From DASQUK01 sp046723645 (GTDB lineage: Bacteria > Actinomycetota > Acidimicrobiia > Acidimicrobiales > VFJN01), in NCBI GenBank assembly GCA_046723645.1, contig JBKOUY010000028.1, positions 1 to 14,095 of the forward strand: a stretch of DNA of 14,095 nt, read 5' to 3'. Below the pieces are notes generated by a model. That model made no database searches. It was given only the letters and a program-made list of their open reading frames with translations, and was not told the origin of the DNA. This document shows positions 1 through 6,759 of this stretch, one piece after another. Each line of letters begins with the position of its first letter. Positions within the stretch are counted from its first letter, which is position 1. The translations under genes were made by a program, and so were the position numbers.

Positions 1-954
1 TCGGACGGCGTGTACGACCGCATCGCCTGGGTGTTCTGGCAACCGACGTTGTACGTCGTCGCCGTGCCGGCGCTCGGCATCATCGCCGACGTCGTGCCGG
101 TGTTCGCCCGCCGGCGCCACCACCGCCACGCCGCGGCCATGGGCCTGATCGGCCTGTTCGGTGCGCTGTCGTTCGGCGCCTGGGCGCAGATCGGCTTCAG
201 CGTCGACGGCCAGAGCAACCCGACCGACTGGCTCTACGACGGCGTCTGGATCGCGGTCGGCTTCCTGGCCGTCGTCCCCGTGGTGGGGCTGCTGGGGCTG
301 TGGGCGGCGACGCTCGCCAGGGGCAGGGTCCGGATGGGGACGCCGCTGATCCTCGCCCTCTTCGCCGGGCTGCTGATCGGCGGGGGCGTGGCGGCCGGCG
401 CCGTCACCGTGATCGAAGAGGTCGACGTCGTCACCACGACGTGGGCGAGCGGCCAGGAGCTCCTGGTGGTGGCCGGCAGCCTCGTGGCCGCGGCGGCGGG
501 CCTCTCCTTCTGGGCGCCCAAGCTCTACGGGAAGCTGCTGCCCGACGGCCTCGTGCGGCTGGGCGCAACGTTGCTGGCCCTGGGGGCGGGGGTGGCGGCC
601 GTGGCCTACGGGGTCGCCGGGCTCTACGACCAGCCCCGCGCCATCGCAGCATCGCTCGACGGGGTGAGCGAGATCGACACGGTGGAGACGCTGAACCTCG
701 TCGCCGCCGTCGGACTGGCCGCGGCGGTCGTGGGGGGCCTGGCGATCGTCGCCGCCCTCGCGGCGCCGGCACGCAGGCGCGCGGTGGTGGACGACCCCTG
801 GGACGGCCACACGCTGGAGTGGGCCACCTCCTCGCCGCCGCCCGTCGGCAACTTCGCGGCCGTTCCGGAGGTCACGTCCGAGGCGCCGCTGTACGACGCC
901 CGCTACGCCGGCGCGTCGGCGGGCCCGGCAGTGAGCACGGAGGCACCCGCCTGA
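1..954 (+). CDS. Cytochrome c oxidase subunit I homologue lacking heme and CuB ligands (5' partial)
   Basis: The frame is open from base 1, so only the C-terminal 317 residues are visible. The stretch WVFWQPTLYVVAVPALGII...VPVFAR aligns with the HPEVY region of subunit I. The end, DDPWDGHTLEW...SPPPVGNF, matches the DPWDARSLEW...SPPPAHNF tail of the complete CtaD encoded at 3631. Between these anchors the catalytic residues are gone. The HPEVY His is Q14, the His-His pair is Q63-I64, the heme a3/heme a histidines are S150 and Q152, and the K-channel Lys is L97. Its only histidines lie in a loop (RRRHHRH) and in the tail, none in a membrane helix. About seven hydrophobic helices remain. The frame is intact with normal GC bias, so it is not an obvious pseudogene. 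It overlaps the next gene by 1 nt. It cannot be a normal heme-copper oxidase; a structural or regulatory role is possible. The missing N-terminal half leaves some uncertainty. Confidence 0.85.
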   Translation, partial: SDGVYDRIAWVFWQPTLYVVAVPALGIIADVVPVFARRRHHRHAAAMGLIGLFGALSFGAWAQIGFSVDGQSNPTDWLYDGVWIAVGFLAVVPVVGLLGLWAATLARGRVRMGTPLILALFAGLLIGGGVAAGAVTVIEEVDVVTTTWASGQELLVVAGSLVAAAAGLSFWAPKLYGKLLPDGLVRLGATLLALGAGVAAVAYGVAGLYDQPRAIAASLDGVSEIDTVETLNLVAAVGLAAAVVGGLAIVAALAAPARRRAVVDDPWDGHTLEWATSSPPPVGNFAAVPEVTSEAPLYDARYAGASAGPAVSTEAPA

Positions 955-1565
955 TGGCCGCCAGCTCCGCCGACATCGAGGTCTTCGCGGGGGCGCCGGT
1001 TGCCGCGCCACCCCGCCCCCGGGTGCTGCTGGTGGGCTCCGCCCTGGCGTCGGGGGCCGCGGCGATGGTCGTCCTCGCCCTGGTCGCCGTGTACACACGC
1101 ATGCGCGCCGACGTCATCGCCGGCGGCGAGCGCTGGCTGCCGGAGGACGTCAACGTGCAGCTCTCGCCCGGCAACATGGGGATGGTCACGCTGCTGATGT
1201 CGGCGGTCACGGTGGCCTGGGCGGTGTACTCACTGCGCAACGACGACCGCGTCCACGCCTACCTGGCATTCGGGCTCAGCATCCTCCTCGGCATCGCCTA
1301 CATCCCCACCGTGGCCTACGGATGGCAGCAGCTCGGCGTCGGCATCACCAGCTCGACGCAGGCGCTGCTCATCTTCACGATCACCGGGCTGCACGTCGCC
1401 ATGACCGGCGTGGGCCTGGCGTTCCTGGCGGTCATGGCGTTCCGGGCGCTCGGCGGCCAGCTCACCGGCCGGGCCGCCGAGGGCGCCAGTGCCGCCGCCC
1501 TGTACTGGTTCGTGACCGTTGCCGTCTACGGCGTGGTCTGGTACGCGATCACGATCACGAAGTGA
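954..1565 (+). CDS. Divergent cytochrome c oxidase subunit III-like membrane protein
   Basis: This 203-residue protein has about five membrane helices, near residues 24-46, 76-94, 104-122, 135-160 and 180-200. Helix order and spacing follow the five-helix CtaE encoded at 5750. The segment TITGLHVAMTGVGLAFLAVM matches LTGFHGVHVSVGIMFLTAM of CtaE, and the C-terminus LYWFVTVAVYGVVWY matches LYWHFVDIVWILIF. Conserved polar residues are missing: the CtaE motif QVYEF corresponds to TVAYGW, and the YWHFVD His and Asp are replaced. The ATG at 954 overlaps the previous TGA by one base, and a GGAGG lies at 939-943. Homology to the COX3 family is inferred from this side-by-side reading. Its likely partner is the ligand-free subunit I encoded just upstream. 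Confidence 0.7.
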   Translation: MAASSADIEVFAGAPVAAPPRPRVLLVGSALASGAAAMVVLALVAVYTRMRADVIAGGERWLPEDVNVQLSPGNMGMVTLLMSAVTVAWAVYSLRNDDRVHAYLAFGLSILLGIAYIPTVAYGWQQLGVGITSSTQALLIFTITGLHVAMTGVGLAFLAVMAFRALGGQLTGRAAEGASAAALYWFVTVAVYGVVWYAITITK

Positions 1566-1575
1566 AGGCGCACCA

Positions 1576-2352
1576 GTGATCACCACCGGATCCAAGTGGT
1601 TCTTCGGCCTGGGGTTCGTCTCGCTCGTGCTGGCCGTCGCCTATGGCTGGACGACGGGCGGCAACGGCGTCGGCCCCCTCACCATGGGGTACAAGGGCGG
1701 CGTCGGCGATCACTTCGGCTATGGCGTGCTGGTCGCCTCCGGGTTCATCAGCCTCTTCCTGGGCGCGGTGTCCCTCGCCGTGCGCGACGCCGAAGCCTTG
1801 GCGGAGGCACAGGTGGCGGGCACCGAGACCGTGCCGGCCGTCCTTCCTGCCGGACCGAGCTACTGGCCGGCCGTCACGGCGTTCGGCGTGGCGCTGGTGG
1901 TCATCGGGCTGGTGGCGTCACCGGTTCTGTTCGTCATCGGCCTCGTGGCGCTGGGCGTCGTCCTCGTCGAGTGGACGGCGCAGGCATGGGCCGACCATGC
2001 GACGGGCGATCCGGCCACCAACCGCCAGATCCGCAACCGCCTGATGAACCCGATCGAGTTCCCTGCCGCCGGGTTGCTCGGCATCGGCGTGGTGGTGGCC
2101 GCCTTCTCGCGGCTGTTCCTGTCGCTGTCGGCCGACGACGCCGTCTGGGTCGGCATCGGCATCGCCGTGACCATCATCGGGCTCGGCTTCTTCTTCGCCT
2201 CCCGGCCCCGGATCAGCGCCAACGTCATCGTCGGGGTGTTGCTCGTCGCCGCCCTCGTGGTGATCGGCCTGGGGATCGCCGGCGCCGTCTCGGGCGAGCG
2301 CGAGTTCCACGACCCCGCCGCCGAGGGAACGACCGCCGAGGAGGGCGGATGA
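1576..2352 (+). CDS. CtaF-like (subunit IV) membrane protein with extra C-terminal helices
   Basis: The GTG at 1576 is chosen because GAAGG sits at 1564-1568, 7 nt upstream, and because the mature-looking sequence starts there (ITTGSKWFFGLG). Upstream in-frame codons overlap the previous gene and read as its shadow. The 258-residue product has helices near 6-26, 46-68, 97-113 and 116-134, then an additional group at about 163-235. The first 150 residues follow the layout known for actinobacterial CtaF: two helices, an acidic linker, an S-x-W-P-type motif (PSYWP at 94-98), then two more helices. The same PSYWP plus helix pair occurs at the C-terminus of CtaD (residues 590-630). The C-terminal helices are unexplained. 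It overlaps ctaC by 4 nt (ATGA), so the two are probably translated together. The family assignment rests on pattern, not on a search. Confidence 0.6.
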   Translation: MITTGSKWFFGLGFVSLVLAVAYGWTTGGNGVGPLTMGYKGGVGDHFGYGVLVASGFISLFLGAVSLAVRDAEALAEAQVAGTETVPAVLPAGPSYWPAVTAFGVALVVIGLVASPVLFVIGLVALGVVLVEWTAQAWADHATGDPATNRQIRNRLMNPIEFPAAGLLGIGVVVAAFSRLFLSLSADDAVWVGIGIAVTIIGLGFFFASRPRISANVIVGVLLVAALVVIGLGIAGAVSGEREFHDPAAEGTTAEEGG

Positions 2353-3533
2353 GCCGCCTACGGTCCCGCCGGGCGCTGGCGCTGCTGGTGCCCCTGCTCC
2401 TGCTGCTGAGCGCCTGCGCGTCGGACGCCCCGCAGGACACGCTCGAGCCCGAGGGCCCGATCGCCCGCAAGATCGACAACCTCGTCAACCCGGTGTTCAT
2501 CGTCGCCGCCGTCGTGTTCGTGCTGGTGGAGTTCGGCGTCGTGTACCTGGTGCTCAAGTTCCGCCAGCGGAAGGACGACGACCCCGACGAGCTGCCTGGC
2601 CAGACCCACGGCAACACCAAGCTCGAGATCGGCTGGACGGTCCTGCCGGCCCTGCTGCTGGGCTTCGTCGCCTTCGCCACCCTGGCGACGCTGTTCGACA
2701 TCAGCGACACCAAGAACGACGGCCTCACCGTGCAGGTGACCGGGCAGCAGTGGTGGTGGGAGTTCACCTACGACACCGACGGCGACGGCAAGTTCACCGA
2801 CGAGGACGTGCTGACCGCCAACGACCTCGTCATCCCCGCTGGTCAGAACGTGGCCCTGGAGATCACCTCACGGGACGTAATCCACTCGTTCTGGATCCCG
2901 AAGCTCAACGGCAAGGCCGACGCCGTGCCCGGGCGCCAGCATTCCCTGACGATCAACGCCGACGAGCCCGGCACCTACGTCGGCCAGTGCACCGAGTTCT
3001 GCGGGCTCTCGCACGCCTACATGCGTCAGCGGGTGGTCGCTCTACCGCCCGACGAGTTCGAGGCCTGGGTCGAAGACCAGCAGGATGCGGCCGACGAGCC
3101 CACCGACGGGGATGCGGCGGACGGCGCCGAGTTGTTCGCGAGCCAGTGCTCGGTCTGCCACCTCGCCCGCGGGATCAACGACGACCAGTTCGAGGAGGCT
3201 GGGCAGGGCGCGTCGGAGCTGGTGTCCGAGAACGCCCCCGACCTCACCCACTTCGCCAGCCGCGGCGCCTTCGCCGGCGCCACGTTCAACCTCTGGGACG
3301 ACCTCGATGGCGACCACATCGTCGAGGCCGACGAGATCGGCACCGCCAACGGCGGCGAGCTCAACCGGGGGGCCCTCGAGGCCTGGCTCCGCGACCCGCC
3401 GGGACAGAAGCCCATGGACCCGGTTACCCCCGAGCAGGTCGAGGCCGGTGAGCAGGGTCGCGGCATGCCCAACCTGAACCTGTCCGAGGAGCAGATCGAC
3501 CAGCTCGTCGCCTTCCTCGAGACGCTGCAATAG
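2349..3533 (+). CDS. ctaC: Cytochrome c oxidase subunit II with fused cytochrome c (caa3-type CtaC)
   Basis: CtaC takes electrons on the outer face of the membrane and passes them through CuA to subunit I. The 394-residue product starts with an Arg-rich signal and a lipobox (LSAC, Cys23), so it is probably a lipoprotein. Two helices follow (about 48-71 and 97-116). The cupredoxin domain holds the full CuA set: H179, C214, E216 carbonyl, C218, H222 and M225 (CTEFCGLSHAYM). From about residue 258 there is a class I cytochrome c domain, with heme motif CSVCH at 267-271 and likely axial Met373 in GMPNL, which makes this a caa3 oxidase. Unusual are two EF-hand-like acidic loops, residues 142-153 in the cupredoxin domain and 318-329 in the cytochrome domain. 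The start ATG overlaps the previous stop and follows a strong GAGGAGGG. Its natural partners CtaD and CtaE begin 97 bp downstream. Confidence 0.96.
   Translation: MSRLRSRRALALLVPLLLLLSACASDAPQDTLEPEGPIARKIDNLVNPVFIVAAVVFVLVEFGVVYLVLKFRQRKDDDPDELPGQTHGNTKLEIGWTVLPALLLGFVAFATLATLFDISDTKNDGLTVQVTGQQWWWEFTYDTDGDGKFTDEDVLTANDLVIPAGQNVALEITSRDVIHSFWIPKLNGKADAVPGRQHSLTINADEPGTYVGQCTEFCGLSHAYMRQRVVALPPDEFEAWVEDQQDAADEPTDGDAADGAELFASQCSVCHLARGINDDQFEEAGQGASELVSENAPDLTHFASRGAFAGATFNLWDDLDGDHIVEADEIGTANGGELNRGALEAWLRDPPGQKPMDPVTPEQVEAGEQGRGMPNLNLSEEQIDQLVAFLETLQ
2772..2807 (+). other. EF-hand-like calcium loop in the CuA domain of CtaC
   Basis: Codons 142-153 read DTDGDGKFTDED. Asp is at loop positions 1, 3 and 5, Gly at 6, a hydrophobic residue at 8, and an acidic residue at 12 (Asp rather than the usual Glu). 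The loop lies between the WWWEF strand and the ANDLVIPAG strand, where most CtaC proteins have a short turn. Calcium binding is inferred from the motif only; no flanking EF helices are evident. Confidence 0.55.
3300..3335 (+). other. EF-hand-like calcium loop in the cytochrome c domain of CtaC
   Basis: Codons 318-329 read DLDGDHIVEADE. Asp is at loop positions 1, 3 and 5, a hydrophobic residue at 8, Glu at 9 and the bidentate Glu at 12; position 6 is His instead of Gly. The loop lies between the heme-binding CSVCH and the axial Met373, in an insertion after the conserved PDLTHFASR stretch. Metal binding is an inference. Confidence 0.5.
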
Positions 3534-3584
3534 GTGTAGGGGCGAGGGTCGATTTCGCGGATGACTTGCACACGAGGTACGAAG

Positions 3585-3626
3585 ATGGACAGCCAACCCG
3601 CCACCGGCGGAATCGATCCTCGTTAA
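3585..3626 (+). CDS. Possible 13-codon leader ORF ahead of ctaD
   Basis: Within the 97-bp gap between ctaC and ctaD, an ATG at 3585 follows GAGG (3574-3577) with a 7-nt spacer. It opens 13 codons (MDSQPATGGIDPR) ending in TAA at 3624-3626, four bases before the ctaD ATG. The ctaD start itself has only a weak upstream site (ACGAG immediately before ATG). A 5-bp stem with a 3-nt loop (CCGCC-ACC-GGCGG, 3598-3610) lies inside the mini-ORF. Translational coupling to ctaD is plausible, but chance cannot be excluded. I see no convincing -35/-10 pair in the gap. Confidence 0.35.
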   Translation: MDSQPATGGIDPR

Positions 3627-3630
3627 CGAG

Positions 3631-5757
3631 ATGGCGATCGTCGAACGACCGACAGCGCTTCCCGAACTCCCTCCCGGGGCCGCCGTGACCGCCCGCCCCC
3701 TGGGGGTCTTCACCCGGCCACAGGCGACGACTGGGTGGCGCAGCTGGCTCACCACCATCGACCACAAGCGCATCGGCATCATGTACGGCGCCGCCGCGAT
3801 GTTCTTCTTCCTGCTGGGGGGCATCGAGGCGCTGGCGATCCGGGCCCAGCTCGCGGCGCCGGGGCAGAAGCTGTACTCCGCCGACCTCTACAACCAGCTC
3901 TTCACCATGCACGGCGTGACGATGATCTTCCTCGTCGTCATCCCGCTGGGTGCGGCGTTCATGAACTACCTCATGCCGTTGCAGATCGGCGCCCGCGACG
4001 TCGCCTTCCCCCGACTCAACGCGTTCAGCCTCTGGCTGTTCCTAGGCGGCGGGCTGTTCCTGAACACGTCGTGGTTCCTGGGTGGTGGCGCCGACGGCGG
4101 ATGGTTCGCCTACGCGCCGAACACGGGCGTCGTGTTCTCACCCGGTCACGGCATGGACTTCTACGCGCTCGGCCTGCAGATGACAGGCATCGCCTCGCTG
4201 GCGGGTGCCATCAACCTGGTGGTGACGGTGCTGAACATGCGCGCGCCGGGCATGACGCTCATGAAGATGCCGGTCTTCACCTGGATGGGCCTTGTCACCC
4301 AGTTGCTGCTGGTGTTCGCACTGCCGGTTATCTCCGTGGCGCTGTTCCTGCTCACCTTCGACCGGCTGTTCGACGCCAACTTCTTCAACGTCTCGGCCGG
4401 CGCCGACCCGCTGCTATGGGAGCATCTGTTCTGGATCTTCGGCCATCCCGAGGTCTACATCCTCATCCTGCCCGCGTTCGGGATCGTGTCCGAGATCATC
4501 CCCGTGTTCGCGCGCAAGCCGATCTTCGGCTACCCGTTCATGGTGTTCTCCGGCATCGCCATCGGTTTCATGGGCTGGGGCGTGTGGGCGCACCACATGT
4601 TCGCCTCCGGCATCGGACCGATCTCGGTCGCGGCGTTCTCGCTGTCCACGATGTTCATCGCCGTGCCCACCGGCGTGAAGATCCTCAACTGGATGGCCAC
4701 CATGTGGGGCGGCAAGCTGCGGTTCACGACGCCGATGCTGTTTGCCATCGGCCTGGTCACGATGTTCACCATCGGCGGCCTGTCGGGGGTCACCCACGCT
4801 GTCGCGCCCGCCGATACGCAGCAGACCGACACCTATTACATCGTCGCCCACTTCCACTACGTGCTCTTCGGTGGCGCCCTCATGGGCTTCCTCGGAGGCA
4901 TGTACTTCTGGTGGCCCAAGGTCTTCGGCTTCAAGCTCAGCGACAAGATCGGGAAGTGGCACTTCTGGCTGATCCTCATCGGGTTCAACCTGACGTTCGG
5001 CCCGATGCACATCCTCGGCCTGCAGGGGATGCCGCGCCGCATGCACACCTACATCGCCGACTACGGGTTCGAGCTCTGGAACATGGTGGCCACCATCGGG
5101 GCCTTCCTCATCGCCGTGGCGATGCTCGTGCTCGTCGCGAACATCCTCGTGAGCTGGCGAGCCCACCGCATGAACCCGGTCAACCCGGGGCCCGACCCTT
5201 GGGATGCCCGCAGCCTCGAGTGGATGGTGCAGTCGCCCCCGCCGGCACACAACTTCGACACCGTGCCCACCGTGTCGCACCTCGACGAGTTCTGGCACCG
5301 CAAGTACCAGGAGAACGCCGCCGGCAAGGTGGTGCGGGTCGCCACCGGTGCCGAGGTCGCCCAGCCGGGCGACGGCGCCGGCGTGCACCTACCGTCGCCG
5401 TCGTACTGGCCCCTGGTGTTGGCGGCGGCGCTGCCGATGATCGCCTACGGCCTCATCTTCAACCTGGGGATCGCCATCGTCGGCGGGGTGCTGGTGATCC
5501 TGGCCGGCTTCGGCCTCGGCTACGAGCCGTCCGACGATCCCGAGGCACACCACGGACCACACGGCAACGGGCACGGGGACGGGCATGCGCAGCTGGGCGA
5601 CGGCCACGAGGCCGGGCCCGAGTCGGAGGGCGACTCCGAGCCCGCGGCCGGGCCGGCCGGGGCGTCCGGCGCCGAGACCGAGGCGGTGGGCGTCACCAGT
5701 TCTGCGTCTGCGGCCGACCAGCCCGCGACCGAGGGGGAGGGCGGCACCGATGGCTGA
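3631..5757 (+). CDS. ctaD: Cytochrome c oxidase subunit I (aa3-type, extended C-terminus)
   Basis: CtaD is the catalytic subunit, carrying heme a and the heme a3/CuB centre. Twelve helices hold the full ligand set: H94 (heme a, in FTMHG), H272 with Y276 in GHPEVY, H321-H322 (CuB), and H407 and H409 in AHFHYV (hemes a3 and a). D-channel residues D123, N112 and N130 are present, as are E274 in GHPEVY and K-channel K350, so it reads as an A1-type proton pump. At 708 residues it is longer than the usual 530-600. After the DPWDARSLEW tail comes PSYWP (590-594) with two further helices resembling the second half of CtaF. A His-rich, acidic tail follows (six His between 640 and 659, about 80 residues in all). 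The start gives the expected short N-terminus before TTIDHKRIG. The end overlaps ctaE by 8 nt. Confidence 0.97.
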   Translation: MAIVERPTALPELPPGAAVTARPLGVFTRPQATTGWRSWLTTIDHKRIGIMYGAAAMFFFLLGGIEALAIRAQLAAPGQKLYSADLYNQLFTMHGVTMIFLVVIPLGAAFMNYLMPLQIGARDVAFPRLNAFSLWLFLGGGLFLNTSWFLGGGADGGWFAYAPNTGVVFSPGHGMDFYALGLQMTGIASLAGAINLVVTVLNMRAPGMTLMKMPVFTWMGLVTQLLLVFALPVISVALFLLTFDRLFDANFFNVSAGADPLLWEHLFWIFGHPEVYILILPAFGIVSEIIPVFARKPIFGYPFMVFSGIAIGFMGWGVWAHHMFASGIGPISVAAFSLSTMFIAVPTGVKILNWMATMWGGKLRFTTPMLFAIGLVTMFTIGGLSGVTHAVAPADTQQTDTYYIVAHFHYVLFGGALMGFLGGMYFWWPKVFGFKLSDKIGKWHFWLILIGFNLTFGPMHILGLQGMPRRMHTYIADYGFELWNMVATIGAFLIAVAMLVLVANILVSWRAHRMNPVNPGPDPWDARSLEWMVQSPPPAHNFDTVPTVSHLDEFWHRKYQENAAGKVVRVATGAEVAQPGDGAGVHLPSPSYWPLVLAAALPMIAYGLIFNLGIAIVGGVLVILAGFGLGYEPSDDPEAHHGPHGNGHGDGHAQLGDGHEAGPESEGDSEPAAGPAGASGAETEAVGVTSSASAADQPATEGEGGTDG

Positions 5758-6385
5758 CGCCGTGATCCACGGTCCGGTCGCCGGCGAGGCCGAGCACGAC
5801 ATGGCCAGCCACGCCACCAGCACCGGCATCTCCAACGAGAAGCTGGCGATGTGGGTGTTCCTGGGGTCGGACTGCCTGCTGTTCGGTGCGCTGATCTCGA
5901 CGTACCTGCTGCTGCGGCACCGCAGCAGCAGCGGTCCGGTCGAGCTGCGGGATCCCGCGAACATCTTCGACATCCCGTTCACGTCGGTGTCGAGCTTCGT
6001 CCTGCTGTTCAGCTCGCTCACCATGGCGCTCGCCGTGGGCGCGATCCACCGCGGCGACGTTCGCCGGTGCCGCACGTTCCTGATGACCACCGCCCTTCTG
6101 GGCTCGGTGTTCATCGGCGGCCAGGTCTACGAGTTCACCAGCTTCGTGAAGGAGGGGCTGGGCTACACCACCAACATCCTCGGGTCGGCCTTCTACACGC
6201 TCACCGGATTCCACGGCGTGCACGTCAGCGTCGGGATCATGTTCCTGACGGCGATGTTCGTGATGTCGTTGCGGGGCACGCTGGGCCCCGATAGGGCCGA
6301 GACCGTCGAGATCTTCGGCCTCTACTGGCACTTCGTCGACATCGTGTGGATCCTGATCTTCACGATCGTCTACCTCATCCCGTGA
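5750..6385 (+). CDS. ctaE: Cytochrome c oxidase subunit III
   Basis: CtaE is a non-catalytic core subunit that stabilises subunit I and supports the D-channel proton supply. This is the short five-helix form, 211 residues, lacking the first two helices of the seven-helix family members. Family motifs are clear: KLAMWVFLGSDCLLFGAL in the first helix, GQVYEF with the conserved Glu, LTGFHGVHVSVG, and YWHFVDIVWILIF at the C-terminus. The ATG at 5750 lies inside the end of ctaD (8-nt overlap) and follows the purine-rich GGGGGAGGG. The first 25 residues contain three His (H7, H16, H21) and are predicted to face the cytoplasm. A 14-nt gap leads to the subunit IV gene. Confidence 0.95.
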   Translation: MADAVIHGPVAGEAEHDMASHATSTGISNEKLAMWVFLGSDCLLFGALISTYLLLRHRSSSGPVELRDPANIFDIPFTSVSSFVLLFSSLTMALAVGAIHRGDVRRCRTFLMTTALLGSVFIGGQVYEFTSFVKEGLGYTTNILGSAFYTLTGFHGVHVSVGIMFLTAMFVMSLRGTLGPDRAETVEIFGLYWHFVDIVWILIFTIVYLIP

Positions 6386-6399
6386 CGGAGGCTCGAGAC

Positions 6400-6759
6400 A
6401 TGACCCTCGCCGAGAGCGAGCACAAGGGAGCCACGCTCGAGGCCCATCACGAGGCCCACCAGAAGACGCATCCGAGCGACTGGACCTACATCAAGGTCGC
6501 CCTCCTCCTCGGCGCCCTGACGGCGCTCGAGGTCTCGACGTACTACTGGGAGAACGCCAGCACGGGCGTGCTCGTTGCGGTCCTGTTCCCCCTGATGATC
6601 ATCAAGTTCGGCGTCGTCGTCGCGTACTTCATGCATCTGCGCTACGACAACCCTCTGTTCCGCCGCGTGTTCGTCTTCGGCCTCCTGCTGGCGGTCGTCG
6701 TCTACCTCATCGCCATGACCACCCTGCAGTTCTGGTCGGACGGCTGGTCCTTGATATGA
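6400..6759 (+). CDS. Cytochrome c oxidase subunit IV (COX4, prokaryotic type)
   Basis: This 119-residue protein has three helices, near 29-48, 54-78 and 87-110. The motif IIKFGVVVAYFMHLRYD, with KF and FMHL in the second helix, is the hallmark of the prokaryotic COX4/CyoD-like small subunit. The subunit is thought to help assembly or stability of subunit I. The ATG at 6400 follows GGAGG (6387-6391) by 8 nt. The N-terminus is His-rich (H8, H16, H17, H20, H24) and should be cytoplasmic. The stop overlaps the ctaG start by 3 nt (ATGA). The symbol is left empty because ctaF, coxD and cyoD are used inconsistently, and a second CtaF-like gene lies at 1576. Confidence 0.9.
   Translation: MTLAESEHKGATLEAHHEAHQKTHPSDWTYIKVALLLGALTALEVSTYYWENASTGVLVAVLFPLMIIKFGVVVAYFMHLRYDNPLFRRVFVFGLLLAVVVYLIAMTTLQFWSDGWSLI

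Noticed and set aside
1..954. Pseudogene of ctaD
   Set aside because: There is no frameshift or internal stop, coding bias is normal, the conserved tail is kept and the gene overlaps its neighbour by one base; specialised loss of ligands fits better than decay.
3735..5765. 676-codon + strand frame within ctaD
   Set aside because: It is the +2 shadow of ctaD, rich in Arg and His; ctaD has complete catalytic motifs.
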